From assembly GCA_964458615.1 (NCBI GenBank), contig CAYWJR010000002.1:14297-78296 (forward strand): a stretch of 64,000 nt of DNA, written 5' to 3'. Under the pieces are notes generated by a model. The model saw only the letters and a list, made by a program, of their open reading frames with translations. It ran no database searches and had not been told where the DNA came from. Source of the stretch: SHNJ01 sp964458615 (lineage in GTDB: Bacteria; Pseudomonadota; Alphaproteobacteria; SHNJ01). This document shows, one piece after another, positions 25,957 through 34,692 of this stretch. The position numbers and the translations under genes were made by a program. The stretch's first letter is position 1. Every line of letters starts with the position of its first letter.

Positions 25957-27645
25957 TTACCGCTTTAGAATTGCAGGCGACAAAAGCATTGCGGTGATGA
26001 CATCGCCGACCGCCGTATTGCGTTCCGGGTTCATCATCGTCTCGATTTCCAATCTGGCCGGGTGGCGTATCATATTCAAATAATCGCGCATGCCGGTTTC
26101 GTAATACAAAACAGTAGCATCGGGAAATAACGGCGCCAAGGTGTTGACCGCCATGTTGCGCAGCATATCGATACGCGCCAACATGCTGGTGGGCGATATC
26201 AACCGTTCCGGCGTATTGAAATATCCTTCGACCGTCGGGGCATTGTTTAAAAAATGCCGCATTTCTATCGCCATGTCTTTCATCGCGCGCAATTTATTGC
26301 GCAAATCGGTATCGGTAAACACGTCGCCATTGGGATTGATGACATTGCCCATGCGGTAAACCGATCCGATCAATTCCTCGCCGGTTTTGAATTTAGATCC
26401 ATGCATCGGGGTATCGACGATCCAACGCACCACTGTTCTGTACAATTCCGCCAAATCGCCGTCGGTACGGTTATAGGTCGCGATCATATCGTCGACGATA
26501 TTTTGCGGCGGCGTTTGTCCGAAATACCATTTGGCGATACGTGTGCAAATTCCAATCGCCGTTTGCGGGTGCGATGCGACGAAATTTAAAAAACTATCGA
26601 TCGCTTGATCCGCATCCCAAATTTCATATCTTGGATAATTCCAGGTTCTGGCCAATGCGCCATGGCCCAAGGTAAATTGATGCGGGCCGTTGGTGCGATT
26701 GTTAAACATATCGAACCGGTATGTGCCGATGCGGTTATACCGTTCCTGACGTTGTTGTTGGGTCAAACCGGCCAATTGGTAATCGCGCGCGCCAGCACCG
26801 TAAACATCCACATAACGCATGCCGGTCAGCAAACGGGCGACAAACGCAACTTCGGCAGGTCCATAAGTATTGGTTCCGGCAGGAACATTGAATGTGTGCA
26901 ATTCCAACAATTCGCGCGCGTAATTTTCGTTTGGATTGGTATATGTGTTGGTTTCGCCATTTAAAAACATCAACATTTCCGGGCTTTTGGCGACACTGCG
27001 CAACAGATCGGAAAATTTACGCAACGAATTCGGCGCGATGACATTATATGTATAATGCGCGCGTTGCGGCAACAACCCTTCGCCAATGACGATTTCGGTA
27101 TCGGCGAACGATATGGCCATAATATTATTCAGGCACAAAACCCACGACAACAAGGCCGGCTTTGTAGTACTGGCCAAAGCCTTGTAATGTTTTAATTGCT
27201 CGTCTTCGACAACGCGGGCATATGTTTCGCGTAAAATCAAAAAATAATCCGGATCTTCGGGTTTTAGGCGGCGTTCTATGAATAAATTATGATAACGCTG
27301 CATCATGCCGCCCCAGGTCAGGAAATTCCCGAAATCGCCCGGCGTATAACTGGCTTGGTTCAAAAGCCATGATAAAACTTGCTGTCTTTGATTGCCGTTT
27401 TGCGCACTGTTTCTGATGGCGGCTATGTCGTGAATACTGGGACTTAATCCCATTTTATTTGCGGCATAGAATGCATTGCCCAAAACAGATGTATTGGCGC
27501 GGCGCAATGCGTCGTACATTTTGCGCGTTCTTCGAACCGTGACTTTATTTTCAATTCGTTTGGCGGCGGCGGCGCCCATGACTTTGCGGGCGGGCGCGCT
27601 CTGAGAAAAGACCCTTAATGCTTCGTCTGATGGATTGTACCGCAT
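25957..27645 (-). CDS. DUF1800 domain-containing protein
   Basis: 562 aa from ATG 27645, chosen for GGAG 9 nt upstream; the frame is open 9 codons further. Conserved DUF1800 features include HNLFIERRL, NGETNTYTNPNENYARELLELHTF, VAFVARLLTGMRY and TRIAKWYFGQTPP near the C-terminus. These proteins are mostly helical and occur with DUF1501 proteins in many bacteria; no activity has been demonstrated to my knowledge. No clear signal peptide is visible, unlike its partner. Confidence 0.9.
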   Translation of the reverse strand: MRYNPSDEALRVFSQSAPARKVMGAAAAKRIENKVTVRRTRKMYDALRRANTSVLGNAFYAANKMGLSPSIHDIAAIRNSAQNGNQRQQVLSWLLNQASYTPGDFGNFLTWGGMMQRYHNLFIERRLKPEDPDYFLILRETYARVVEDEQLKHYKALASTTKPALLSWVLCLNNIMAISFADTEIVIGEGLLPQRAHYTYNVIAPNSLRKFSDLLRSVAKSPEMLMFLNGETNTYTNPNENYARELLELHTFNVPAGTNTYGPAEVAFVARLLTGMRYVDVYGAGARDYQLAGLTQQQRQERYNRIGTYRFDMFNNRTNGPHQFTLGHGALARTWNYPRYEIWDADQAIDSFLNFVASHPQTAIGICTRIAKWYFGQTPPQNIVDDMIATYNRTDGDLAELYRTVVRWIVDTPMHGSKFKTGEELIGSVYRMGNVINPNGDVFTDTDLRNKLRAMKDMAIEMRHFLNNAPTVEGYFNTPERLISPTSMLARIDMLRNMAVNTLAPLFPDATVLYYETGMRDYLNMIRHPARLEIETMMNPERNTAVGDVITAMLLSPAILKR

Positions 27646-27850
27646 TATTTCTTCTCCGTTTCCCCGCATCAACTATATCAATAATATCCTAAAAGCTTAT
27701 GATTTATGTCCGGCATTTGAATTGAAATGCTTTGATGCAAGACAGTCATGTATCTTTATTGTATACGATATTTGATGGTGATTGGGGTCAATTATCAAAT
27801 TAATGTGATAATTTACGATTACGAAAAAATATATTTAATTCAAATGCATA

Positions 27851-27877
27851 AAGGGCGTTGCCAATGGCAACGCCCTT
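27851..27877 (-). terminator. 12-bp perfect hairpin in the 3' region of the DEAD-box gene
   Basis: AAGGGCGTTGCC (27851-27862) and GGCAACGCCCTT (27866-27877) are perfectly complementary around a 3-nt loop, 40 nt beyond the helicase stop. On the minus strand no T tract follows directly (TATGCATTTG), so it may act as a terminator with weak release or as a 3'-end stabiliser. Confidence 0.55.
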
Positions 27878-27916
27878 GTATCGCAGTATTATTTCAATTC
27901 AAGCTAATGAAATAAG

Positions 27917-29617
27917 TTAACTTCTGGATGAATAACCTTGTGAACGGCTTGGTTTTTGTCCGCGCGGTCTGTCACCGTTCGAAAATCTTTTTTTCGATCC
28001 GCCGCCCGATTTAAACCCCCCGGATTTGAAACCACCGGACTTGAAACCGCCTGGTTTCGAACCCGATTTTTTAAATCCGCCCGGTTTACCGTCTTTGCGC
28101 GCAAAATCGCCATCGCGTTTGCCGTTATCGCGGCGTTTGGAAAAATTGCCGCGATTATCATCGCCGCCGGATTGTTTTTTCTTGTCCCAAAAATTGCGTT
28201 CTTTTGGTTGACCGGCTTTGAAATCGCGGTCTTTGAAATGGCGCGGTTTCGATTCCCCGCCCTTAAAATCACGATCTTTAAAATTGCGATCTTTGAAATT
28301 TCTATCTTTAAAATTTCTTTCTTTCGATTCTCCGTCTTGGGAATCGCCGCGTTTTTTGAAACCCCTATCCTTGAAATTTCTGTCTTTGAAATTTCTATCT
28401 TCGGAATTTCTGCCCTTGAAATCACGGTCTTTAAAATCACGGCCTTTAAAATTGCGATCTTTGAAATTACGGCCTTTGAATCCGCGGGATTTGCCGGATT
28501 TAGATTTTGGCGCGGATTGATCGGGTGTGTATTCTTTGCCTTGAATCAAACGTTGCACAGCGCGCCATTTTGCGCCGTCTTCGGGCGTTAACAAACTAAG
28601 CGCCATGCCTTCCGCCCCTGCGCGCGCGGTGCGGCCGATGCGGTGAATATAATCTTCCGGCGATTGCGGCAAATCATAATTGATAACATGTTCGATATGC
28701 GGAATATCCAATCCGCGCGCGGCGATGTCGGTTGCAACCAGAATGCGGAATTTCTGATCCCGGAAACTGGAAATAACGCGATCGCGTTTGTTTTGCCGCA
28801 AATCCCCGTGAATCGCATCGGCTTTTAACGATGCGCGGTTCAATTTGTCGGCCAAACGGTCGGCGCGGTGTTTTGTTTTGACGAAAATAATTACGGAACC
28901 GTTGCGTTTTTCCAATTGCTGAACCAATTGGTCGTATTTTTCCACTTCGGTTGTATGGATCATTTCCTGTTCGATTTTCGCAGCCGGAGTCGATGTCGAT
29001 CCAACGGCAATCCGAACCGGATTGGTCAAATATTTATTCGACAACCGCACAATGCTTTCGGCCAATGTCGCGGAAAACATCATTGTTTGGCGTTCTTTTG
29101 GCAAACGGCGTACAATGGTTTCCAACTGCGCCGTGAACCCCATATCCAACATACGGTCGGTTTCATCCAGCACCAGGAAATTGGTGGATTCCAATTTCAA
29201 CGTGCCCCGTTGCAAATGATCGTTCACGCGCCCTGGGGTGCCGACAACCAATTTTGGATTCATGCGCAATTGTTTGAATTGTTTGGGCATGACTTCGCCA
29301 CCGATCAACAACGCGGTTTTCACCGTCTGCACCGGAATCAATTGCTGCAAAGTCGTCAATACCTGCGCCGCCAATTCCCGGGTCGGGGTTAAAATCAATG
29401 CCGCGGAATCCGGCGATTCCATCAATTTCGCAATCAATGGGATGCCGAAAGCGGCGGTTTTTCCGGTGCCTGTTTGCGCCGATGCCAAAATGTCTTTGCC
29501 GGCCAATGCGACCGGAATCGCTTCGGCCTGAATGGGCGTCGGCGTCAAAAATTGCATCCGCGCAAGCGACTGCAACAACTTTGGCGCAAGGCCAAAGCCA
29601 GAAAAATCCTGTGTCAT
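27917..29617 (-). CDS. DEAD-box RNA helicase with repetitive basic tail (RhlE-like)
   Basis: 566 aa. ATG 29617 is preceded by AGGA 7 nt upstream; an upstream extension of 17 codons has no support. The Q motif (TPTPIQAEAIP), ASAQTGTGKTAAF (I), PTRELAAQV (Ia), VLDETDRMLDMGF (II, with DETD in place of DEAD), MFSATL (III), ARGLDIPHIEHVINYD and HRIGRTARAG (VI) are all present. After residue about 390 the tail consists of FKDRN/FKGRD-type pentapeptides followed by GGFKS repeats, giving a highly basic RNA-binding extension. It lies 88 nt downstream of a cold-shock gene on the same strand, suggesting a role in cold-induced RNA unfolding. Confidence 0.93.
   Translation of the reverse strand: MTQDFSGFGLAPKLLQSLARMQFLTPTPIQAEAIPVALAGKDILASAQTGTGKTAAFGIPLIAKLMESPDSAALILTPTRELAAQVLTTLQQLIPVQTVKTALLIGGEVMPKQFKQLRMNPKLVVGTPGRVNDHLQRGTLKLESTNFLVLDETDRMLDMGFTAQLETIVRRLPKERQTMMFSATLAESIVRLSNKYLTNPVRIAVGSTSTPAAKIEQEMIHTTEVEKYDQLVQQLEKRNGSVIIFVKTKHRADRLADKLNRASLKADAIHGDLRQNKRDRVISSFRDQKFRILVATDIAARGLDIPHIEHVINYDLPQSPEDYIHRIGRTARAGAEGMALSLLTPEDGAKWRAVQRLIQGKEYTPDQSAPKSKSGKSRGFKGRNFKDRNFKGRDFKDRDFKGRNSEDRNFKDRNFKDRGFKKRGDSQDGESKERNFKDRNFKDRNFKDRDFKGGESKPRHFKDRDFKAGQPKERNFWDKKKQSGGDDNRGNFSKRRDNGKRDGDFARKDGKPGGFKKSGSKPGGFKSGGFKSGGFKSGGGSKKRFSNGDRPRGQKPSRSQGYSSRS
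28214..28486 (-). repeat. 15-bp coding minisatellite in the helicase tail
   Basis: About 18 imperfect 15-bp units, of which ATCTTTAAAATTGCG on the plus strand is typical, encode the FKDRN-type pentapeptides. The array makes spurious long frames on both strands and is a likely site of unit-number variation. Confidence 0.85.
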
Positions 29618-29704
29618 ATAATATCCTAAATATCGGCAATGACGTGCGCAAGCCGTTTGCTTTCGCAACGACTACGCACCCGTCTGTTTTGCCTTAATTG
29701 TTTG

Positions 29705-29917
29705 TTAGGCGGCTTCGGCCAACTGCAAATTCGCAGCCGAAGTTTTGCCATTGGTGGTTGCCAATTCATAGCTGACCGCTTGGCCTTCGCGCAATTCGCG
29801 CAAACCGGCGCGTTCCAACGCGGTGATGTGAACGAACACATCGGATCCACCTTGATCCGGTTGAATAAAGCCATAACCTTTAACGCTGTTGAACCATTTT
29901 ACTTTACCTGTAGCCAT
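29705..29917 (-). CDS. cold-shock protein, CspA family
   Basis: 70 aa single OB-fold. GKVKWFNSVKGYGFI (RNP1) and DVFVHITAL (RNP2) are the nucleic-acid-binding motifs, with the usual EGQAVSYEL strand after. It acts as an RNA chaperone or antiterminator. A long untranslated leader precedes it and a DEAD-box helicase follows on the same strand, the combination expected of a cold-shock unit. Confidence 0.95.
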   Translation of the reverse strand: MATGKVKWFNSVKGYGFIQPDQGGSDVFVHITALERAGLRELREGQAVSYELATTNGKTSAANLQLAEAA

Positions 29918-30234
29918 AGTACTTTCCTTTATTATGAACGTTTGTTTTTGCCGGAATGGCGAAAACTTCCCTTGAGCATAGCGCTAAACCAGCGGATTCT
30001 GTCATACGAATCCAGGTCGTAAACTCTTAGGCAAGCGCGGGGGGAAAGGACAGCATAAGCTACTTTCAACGACAATGCGGAAAGGCTTTGTTTAAAGTCC
30101 TTATAGGCAAGTATCGGCCGACAAGCGGCACAAGCAAAAGCGTAGAGTTATCTAAACTCGCCCGCAATGTACCCAACAATCCCGTAAATAGCAAGCTTTA
30201 AAGGAAAATTACCCTGCCAATCGGCGGTTTGTGG
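29918..30234 (-). promoter_or_regulatory. 317-nt non-coding leader region of the cold-shock gene
   Basis: No coding frame of note. On the minus strand TTGCTA (30189-30194) and TACATT (30166-30171) with a 17-nt spacer form a plausible promoter, giving a leader of about 240 nt. Long structured leaders that act as RNA thermosensors are typical of cspA genes; here the structure has not been computed. Transcription could instead continue from the MFS gene upstream. Confidence 0.4.
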
Positions 30235-31533
30235 TTATTTGGGCGAATTGGGCACCAATTTGCGCACATAAACCGCGACAATCACGCTGATTGCCGATGT
30301 AATCAGAAATATTTGCGGCACGGTAAATTCGTACGCCAACAACCCCGCCATGAACAAAGACGCCAAAACCATAAATACCGCGTTAACCACATTATTTGCG
30401 GCGACTATGCGGGCGCGATTGTCCGCCGCGCTGGATGATTGCAAAATGGCGTATAATGGCACGCTGAAAATTCCGCCCGATACCGCCAACATAAACATGG
30501 ATGCGATAATTGCCCAACTTTTGCCATAGGCCATAAATTCCATAATCGTGTGTATATTTTCACTATGGCTATAACCGGCGCTGAAAAAATAAATTAAAAA
30601 TCCGAATAACGCCATGCCGAATGCCCCTCCGGGAACATATTTCGCGCTGATTTCCGCGTGCAACAAACGGTGGCACCATAACGAACCAACCGCGATGCCG
30701 ATCGAAAACGTCGCCATAAACAATGTCGCCAGTTCGCCATCGGCGCGCAAAACATTTTTGACATAATTGGGGAACATCGACAAAAACACCGATCCCACGA
30801 ACCAAAGCCAGGAAATGCCCAATATCGACCGGTACAGGCGTTTATTCGCGCATGCCACACGGACGATCGGCAAACTGGCGCGCACGATATTGAAATTGAT
30901 TTCAATATCCGGGCTGGCCGCCGGTAGGGATTGGATTTTATAACTCAGCGCCCATGCGGCGATCGCCAATCCCACCAGCAACGCCGCGACATATTCCGGC
31001 CCGTCATTTTGCATCACCAACAATCCGCCGCAAATCGAACCCAGCAAAATCGCAACGAATGTCCCCGCTTCTATGTAACCGTTGGCGGCGATCAATTCAT
31101 CCTGATGCAACAATTCAGGCAAAAGGCTGAATTTGATCGGCCCGAAAAACGCCGATTGCGCGCCCAATAAGAACAGCATAACCATCATTGCATATGGGTT
31201 CGCGGCAATCAGGGAATATCCCGCACCCGCCACGAGAAATATTTCAATTAATTTAATGCGGCGGGTTAAAAACGGCTTTTCATATTTGTCCGCCAATTGC
31301 CCGGCTGTCGCTGAAAACAAAAAATACGGCAGAATAAAAATTCCGCCCGCCAGCGAAACCAACATCGCGCTGTCGATTCCGATTTTATCCGATAAAACGA
31401 ATGTGACATAAATCAACAATGCGTTGCGGTACACATTGTCGGAAAATGCGCCGATAAATTGCACGGCGAATAAAGGCCAAAAACGCGGACTTAGAAACAG
31501 GCCATTTTTTTCTTTTGCAACCGATTGTGACAT
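30235..31533 (-). CDS. MFS transporter, lysophospholipid transporter LplT-like
   Basis: 432 aa with about twelve membrane helices. FWPLFAVQFIGAFSDNVYRNA, LPYFLFSATAGQLADKYEK (here in part) and AQSAFFGPIKFSLLPELL are the marks of the LplT/Aas MFS subgroup, which flips lysophospholipids inward for re-acylation. No acyltransferase domain is fused and none lies beside it. Transcribed on the minus strand; its end lies just upstream of the cold-shock leader. No strong ribosome site at the ATG. Confidence 0.85.
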   Translation of the reverse strand: MSQSVAKEKNGLFLSPRFWPLFAVQFIGAFSDNVYRNALLIYVTFVLSDKIGIDSAMLVSLAGGIFILPYFLFSATAGQLADKYEKPFLTRRIKLIEIFLVAGAGYSLIAANPYAMMVMLFLLGAQSAFFGPIKFSLLPELLHQDELIAANGYIEAGTFVAILLGSICGGLLVMQNDGPEYVAALLVGLAIAAWALSYKIQSLPAASPDIEINFNIVRASLPIVRVACANKRLYRSILGISWLWFVGSVFLSMFPNYVKNVLRADGELATLFMATFSIGIAVGSLWCHRLLHAEISAKYVPGGAFGMALFGFLIYFFSAGYSHSENIHTIMEFMAYGKSWAIIASMFMLAVSGGIFSVPLYAILQSSSAADNRARIVAANNVVNAVFMVLASLFMAGLLAYEFTVPQIFLITSAISVIVAVYVRKLVPNSPK

Positions 31534-31659
31534 GTATTAACCATAAGAATGCAACAGGCAATAGTCAAACATGATCCCATGTTTTCACATTGAAAATTAT
31601 GCCCGCCTATGCCATAGGGTTAAATAATTCAGTAAACCGCAGCCCGCAAGGAGATGCCC

Positions 31660-32019
31660 ATGCCCTATGTCGATGGATTTGTATTGTGCGTTCCAAAGAA
31701 AAAATTGAAAAATTACCGTCAAATCGCCCTGAAGGCCGGAAAGTTATGGCGCGAGCACGGCGCATTGCAATATTGGGAATGCGCTGGCGACGATTTGAAC
31801 GTTAAGTTCGGCATCCCGTTTCCAAAATTGGCGAAACCGAAAAACGGCGAAACGGTATTTTTTTCCTGGATTGTTTTTAAATCCCGCGCGCACCGCGACC
31901 GCGTCAACAAAGCCGTCATGAAAGACAAACGCATGGCGCAAATGATGGATCCAAAATCCATGCCGTTCGATTGCAACCGGATCAGTTATGGCGGATTCAA
32001 ACCCATAATAAATTTATAA
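31660..32019 (+). CDS. DUF1428 (YbaA-like) family protein
   Basis: 119 aa. The second of two close ATGs (31660) is chosen because AAGGAG (31648-31653) lies 6 nt before it, whereas the first ATG abuts that site. YVDGFVLCVPKKKL, WREHGALQYWECAGDD and FFSWIVFKSRAHRDRVN are the conserved blocks of this ferredoxin-like-fold family. Function unknown. Confidence 0.9.
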   Translation: MPYVDGFVLCVPKKKLKNYRQIALKAGKLWREHGALQYWECAGDDLNVKFGIPFPKLAKPKNGETVFFSWIVFKSRAHRDRVNKAVMKDKRMAQMMDPKSMPFDCNRISYGGFKPIINL

Positions 32020-32046
32020 GAATCATTATTTTAGAAAGAAACGCGA

Positions 32047-32268
32047 ATGGATGACATTATCATCAAAGATTCGAACGGAAACATATTGAAAGAAGGCGAT
32101 ACCGTTCTGGTTATCAAAGATCTAAAAGTAAAAGGATCTTCGTCCGTGGTTAAACGCGGCACCAAGGCCGCGAATATCCGCCTGTGTTCGGATGCGCGGC
32201 ATATCGAATCCAGCAGCAAAGAAGTCAAAGGATTGATGCTGGACGCCAGTTTTTTAAAGAAAGTTTAA
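32047..32268 (+). CDS. PhnA/YjdM-like C-terminal domain protein
   Basis: 73 aa. KDSNGNILKEGDTVLVIKDL and VKGSSSVVKRGTKAANIRL are the SH3-like C-terminal domain of PhnA/YjdM proteins. The N-terminal zinc ribbon found in the 110-aa relatives is absent; the only Cys is in RLCSDARH. The older link to alkylphosphonate use is doubtful. It is 27 nt after the DUF1428 gene and followed by a strong terminator. Confidence 0.85.
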   Translation: MDDIIIKDSNGNILKEGDTVLVIKDLKVKGSSSVVKRGTKAANIRLCSDARHIESSSKEVKGLMLDASFLKKV

Positions 32269-32270
32269 AA

Positions 32271-32299
32271 AAAGCCCTGCGCGATGCGGGGCTTTTTAA
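32271..32299 (+). terminator. bidirectional intrinsic terminator
   Basis: AAAGCCCTGC (32271-32280) pairs with GCGGGGCTTT (32286-32295) around a 5-nt loop and is followed by TTAATTTTT; an A run precedes it, so it also works for the convergent ohr gene on the minus strand. Confidence 0.88.
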
Positions 32300-32330
32300 T
32301 TTTTGCCAGCAACTAATTCCAGCAATTAAT

Positions 32331-32771
32331 TTATGCGGCGCGTTTTGCGGATTCTTTGCCGTTTACTTGCAATGTAACCGGAATATTGCCGCGCGTTGCC
32401 TTGGAATACGGGCAAAATTGATGCGCGGCGTGAACCAAACTTTCGGCCGCGGCGTGATCCATTCCGGGAATTTCAACGTTCAAAGTCACCGCCAGCGAAA
32501 ATCCATCGTCGCCCTGATTCAAACTGACCGACGAATTGATGGTGGCATTGTCAGCCGATTGACCTTGTTGGCGCGCAATATATGCCAATGCGCCGCCGAA
32601 ACACGCCGCGTAACCGCATGCGAATAATTGTTCGGGATTGGTCGTGCCGGGTTTTGCGTTGGGTGCGCCGGGCGAAGCCAATTGAAAACGCAGCGCGCCA
32701 TCGGTTGTTTCGGATACGCCGTTGCGTCCGCCGGTCGATTTGGCCTGTGCTGTATATAATGTTTTTGTCAT
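32331..32771 (-). CDS. ohr: Ohr/OsmC-type organic hydroperoxide resistance protein
   Basis: 146 aa from ATG 32771 (GGAG about 7 nt upstream); an upstream frame of 17 codons runs through an operator-like palindrome and is not used. TNPEQLFACGYAACFGGAL and HQFCPYSKATRGNIPV carry the two reactive cysteines of Ohr thiol peroxidases, which reduce organic and lipid hydroperoxides with lipoyl proteins as donors. An additional Cys precedes the first reactive site (LFACGYAAC). Divergent from the pirin gene. Confidence 0.93.
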   Translation of the reverse strand: MTKTLYTAQAKSTGGRNGVSETTDGALRFQLASPGAPNAKPGTTNPEQLFACGYAACFGGALAYIARQQGQSADNATINSSVSLNQGDDGFSLAVTLNVEIPGMDHAAAESLVHAAHQFCPYSKATRGNIPVTLQVNGKESAKRAA

Positions 32772-32820
32772 ATCAATCTCCGTTGCGTGATTATTGAAAA
32801 CTGGGTTATCATACCGATTC

Positions 32821-32840
32821 ATCGTATAAATTCATACGAT
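32821..32840. promoter_or_regulatory. palindromic operator candidate between ohr and pirin genes
   Basis: ATCGTAT-N6-ATACGAT, two perfect 7-bp arms, centred in the divergent intergenic region. MarR-type regulators such as OhrR bind AT-rich palindromes of this size upstream of ohr genes; no ohrR gene is in the window. Confidence 0.5.
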
Positions 32841-32865
32841 TTTAATATTACAAATTAATGGCTAT

Positions 32866-33726
32866 ATGATCGATCAAATTATCATACCCCGCACCCATGA
32901 CATCGGCAATTTCGAGGTTCGGCGCGCATTGCCGTCGCGGCAAAAACGCATGGTGGGCCCGTTTATATTTTGGGACGAAATGGGGCCAGGGGAATTTTTA
33001 ACCGGCCAGGGCGTCGATGTGCGCCCCCACCCGCATATCGGGCTTTCGACCCTGACGTATTTATTCGATGGCGAATTAATGCACCGCGACAGTTTGGGTG
33101 TCAATCAAACCATACGGCCAGGCGACGTGAATCTAATGACGGCGGGACGAGGTATCGTGCATTCCGAACGCACGGGACAAAACACCCGCAACAACCCGCA
33201 CCGTCTGCATGGCATACAATCCTGGCTGGCGTTGCCGATTGCATACGAAGACGGCAATCCGGATTTTACCCATATTGCCAAAGACGATTTTCCGATTATT
33301 CATGAACGCGAATTCGACATGCGTTTGATCGCCGGCAATTTATTCGGGCGAAAATCGCCGTTCCAATTCCCTCACGATACATTATATGCGGATATGCGGT
33401 TACGCGCGGGATGCAAATTTTCCATTCCAACCGATGCCGAAGAATTGGCGGTATATCCGTTATCCGGAAAAATTAAAATCGGCGACAGTATTTATGACCC
33501 GATGCAATTGTTGGTATTGCATTCGAAATCGAATACAACAATTCACGCGCAAACCGATTGTCACCTGATGATATTTGGCGGCGCGGTCATGGATGCGCCG
33601 CGTCATATTTGGTGGAATTTCGTATCCAGTTCCAAATCGCGATTGGAACAGGCGAAAGACGATTGGAAAAACGGCCGTTTCCCAATTGTGCCGGGAGAAA
33701 CCGAATTTATCCCCCTGCCCGAATAA
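32866..33726 (+). CDS. pirin family protein
   Basis: 286 aa bicupin. MVGPFIFWDEMGPG, VRPHPHIGLSTLTYLFDGE and HRDSLGVNQTIRPGDVNLMTAGRGIVHSE (quoted in parts) hold the metal ligands H-H-H-E of the N-terminal cupin. Bacterial pirins bind iron and some have quercetinase activity or modulate metabolism; the role here is open. It is followed 27 nt later by an OsmC-family gene and is divergent from ohr, so oxidant stress is a likely theme. Confidence 0.93.
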   Translation: MIDQIIIPRTHDIGNFEVRRALPSRQKRMVGPFIFWDEMGPGEFLTGQGVDVRPHPHIGLSTLTYLFDGELMHRDSLGVNQTIRPGDVNLMTAGRGIVHSERTGQNTRNNPHRLHGIQSWLALPIAYEDGNPDFTHIAKDDFPIIHEREFDMRLIAGNLFGRKSPFQFPHDTLYADMRLRAGCKFSIPTDAEELAVYPLSGKIKIGDSIYDPMQLLVLHSKSNTTIHAQTDCHLMIFGGAVMDAPRHIWWNFVSSSKSRLEQAKDDWKNGRFPIVPGETEFIPLPE

Positions 33727-33753
33727 CAACCACGATCACTAGGAATTAAAATT

Positions 33754-34149
33754 ATGTCCGATGAAACAACCGCCCAAATTTCTGAAAACGGCAACAGTGA
33801 TTTTGCCGTCACCATTGCCGTGTCCGGCCACACCATTATTGGCGATGAACCCGAATCCAAAGGCGGCAAAGACACAGGGCCTGCCCCGTATGATTTATTA
33901 ACCGCTGCCTTGGGCGAATGCACCGCCATGACCATCCGTTGGTATGCGAAACAAAAAAATTGGCCGTTGGACAAGGTGGATGTAACTGTTACGCACCGCA
34001 AAGACAACAAAACCGATATATTCACCAAATCGATCACGATTCATGGCGATCGATTATCCGATGAACAACGGCAAAAATTGATGGAAATATCCGCGAAATG
34101 CCCGGTGCAACGCACATTAGAAGGTACGCCGGTTATTCAAACTGCATAG
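33754..34149 (+). CDS. OsmC family protein (YhfA-like)
   Basis: 131 aa. GPAPYDLLTAALGECTAMTI contains the first conserved Cys and KCPVQRTLEG the second, giving the OsmC/YhfA peroxiredoxin-like pair. AGGAATTAAA lies just ahead of the ATG. Probably co-transcribed with the pirin gene. It converges on ydbL with 11 nt between the two genes. Confidence 0.92.
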   Translation: MSDETTAQISENGNSDFAVTIAVSGHTIIGDEPESKGGKDTGPAPYDLLTAALGECTAMTIRWYAKQKNWPLDKVDVTVTHRKDNKTDIFTKSITIHGDRLSDEQRQKLMEISAKCPVQRTLEGTPVIQTA

Positions 34150-34160
34150 AGCCGGAGAGT

Positions 34161-34487
34161 TTATCTGGTTTTCCAACCGCCGGCCGGGGATTCGTACAAA
34201 GAACCTGGCGCCAGACCATTGATAATTTGTTCCGCCGCGATGCGGCCAACAACATCGACTGGCTGGCCGTTTTGTTTGGAAATGCGTTCATATTCCTGGC
34301 GGCGTTTGGCGTTTACCGATTGAACCAGATCATTCGCATCCGGCGACGATTTTACAACGGCTGTGTAACCGTTTAATTTTTCGCCGATCATTCCGGATTT
34401 TCTGGCTTGTTGTAAATCCATGGCAACAGCAGGCATAGCGATCAGCGCCACAAACAATACCGCCATTAAAAACAATTTTTGTTTCAT
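34161..34487 (-). CDS. ydbL: YdbL family periplasmic protein (DUF1318)
   Basis: 108 aa. ATG 34487 is preceded by GAGGA; the upstream frame is ignored. Signal peptide to about residue 22 (VALIAMPAVAMDLQQA), then ARKSGMIGEKLNGYTAVV and VNAKRRQEYERISKQNG, as in E. coli YdbL. In E. coli YdbL modulates the YdbH-YnbE bridge between the membranes. Third gene of the minus-strand operon, 10 nt after ynbE. Confidence 0.9.
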   Translation of the reverse strand: MKQKLFLMAVLFVALIAMPAVAMDLQQARKSGMIGEKLNGYTAVVKSSPDANDLVQSVNAKRRQEYERISKQNGQPVDVVGRIAAEQIINGLAPGSLYESPAGGWKTR

Positions 34488-34497
34488 ATGATTCCTC

Positions 34498-34692
34498 TTA
34501 GAAGATGTCTTTGTTTTTAGCGATCGATTGTTTAACGTCTTTTTCGATTTCAACCTTAACATGGTGTTCGATATTGACGTTCAAATTGATTTCAATAGGT
34601 TTGTCCGGCGCCTGAAGTTGTACTGTCGGCGTACAAGCGCCCAGCAATACAATCGGCAGGCACAAAATCAATTGGTGAATATTATGGCGCAT
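34498..34692 (-). CDS. ynbE: YnbE-like outer-membrane lipoprotein
   Basis: 64 aa. Lipobox LLGAC at about residues 16-20, then TPTVQLQAPDKPIEINLNVNI and HHVKVEIEKDVKQ. This is the short beta-strand lipoprotein that in E. coli stacks onto the C-terminus of YdbH to form the outer-membrane end of the lipid bridge. Overlaps the 3' end of ydbH by 11 nt. Confidence 0.92.
   Translation of the reverse strand: MRHNIHQLILCLPIVLLGACTPTVQLQAPDKPIEINLNVNIEHHVKVEIEKDVKQSIAKNKDIF

Noticed and set aside
27956..28591. 211-codon plus-strand frame and a 178-codon frame on the minus strand over the helicase tail
   Set aside because: Both result from the 15-bp minisatellite being open in several frames; the translations are simple IFE/IFK or KIEIS repeats.
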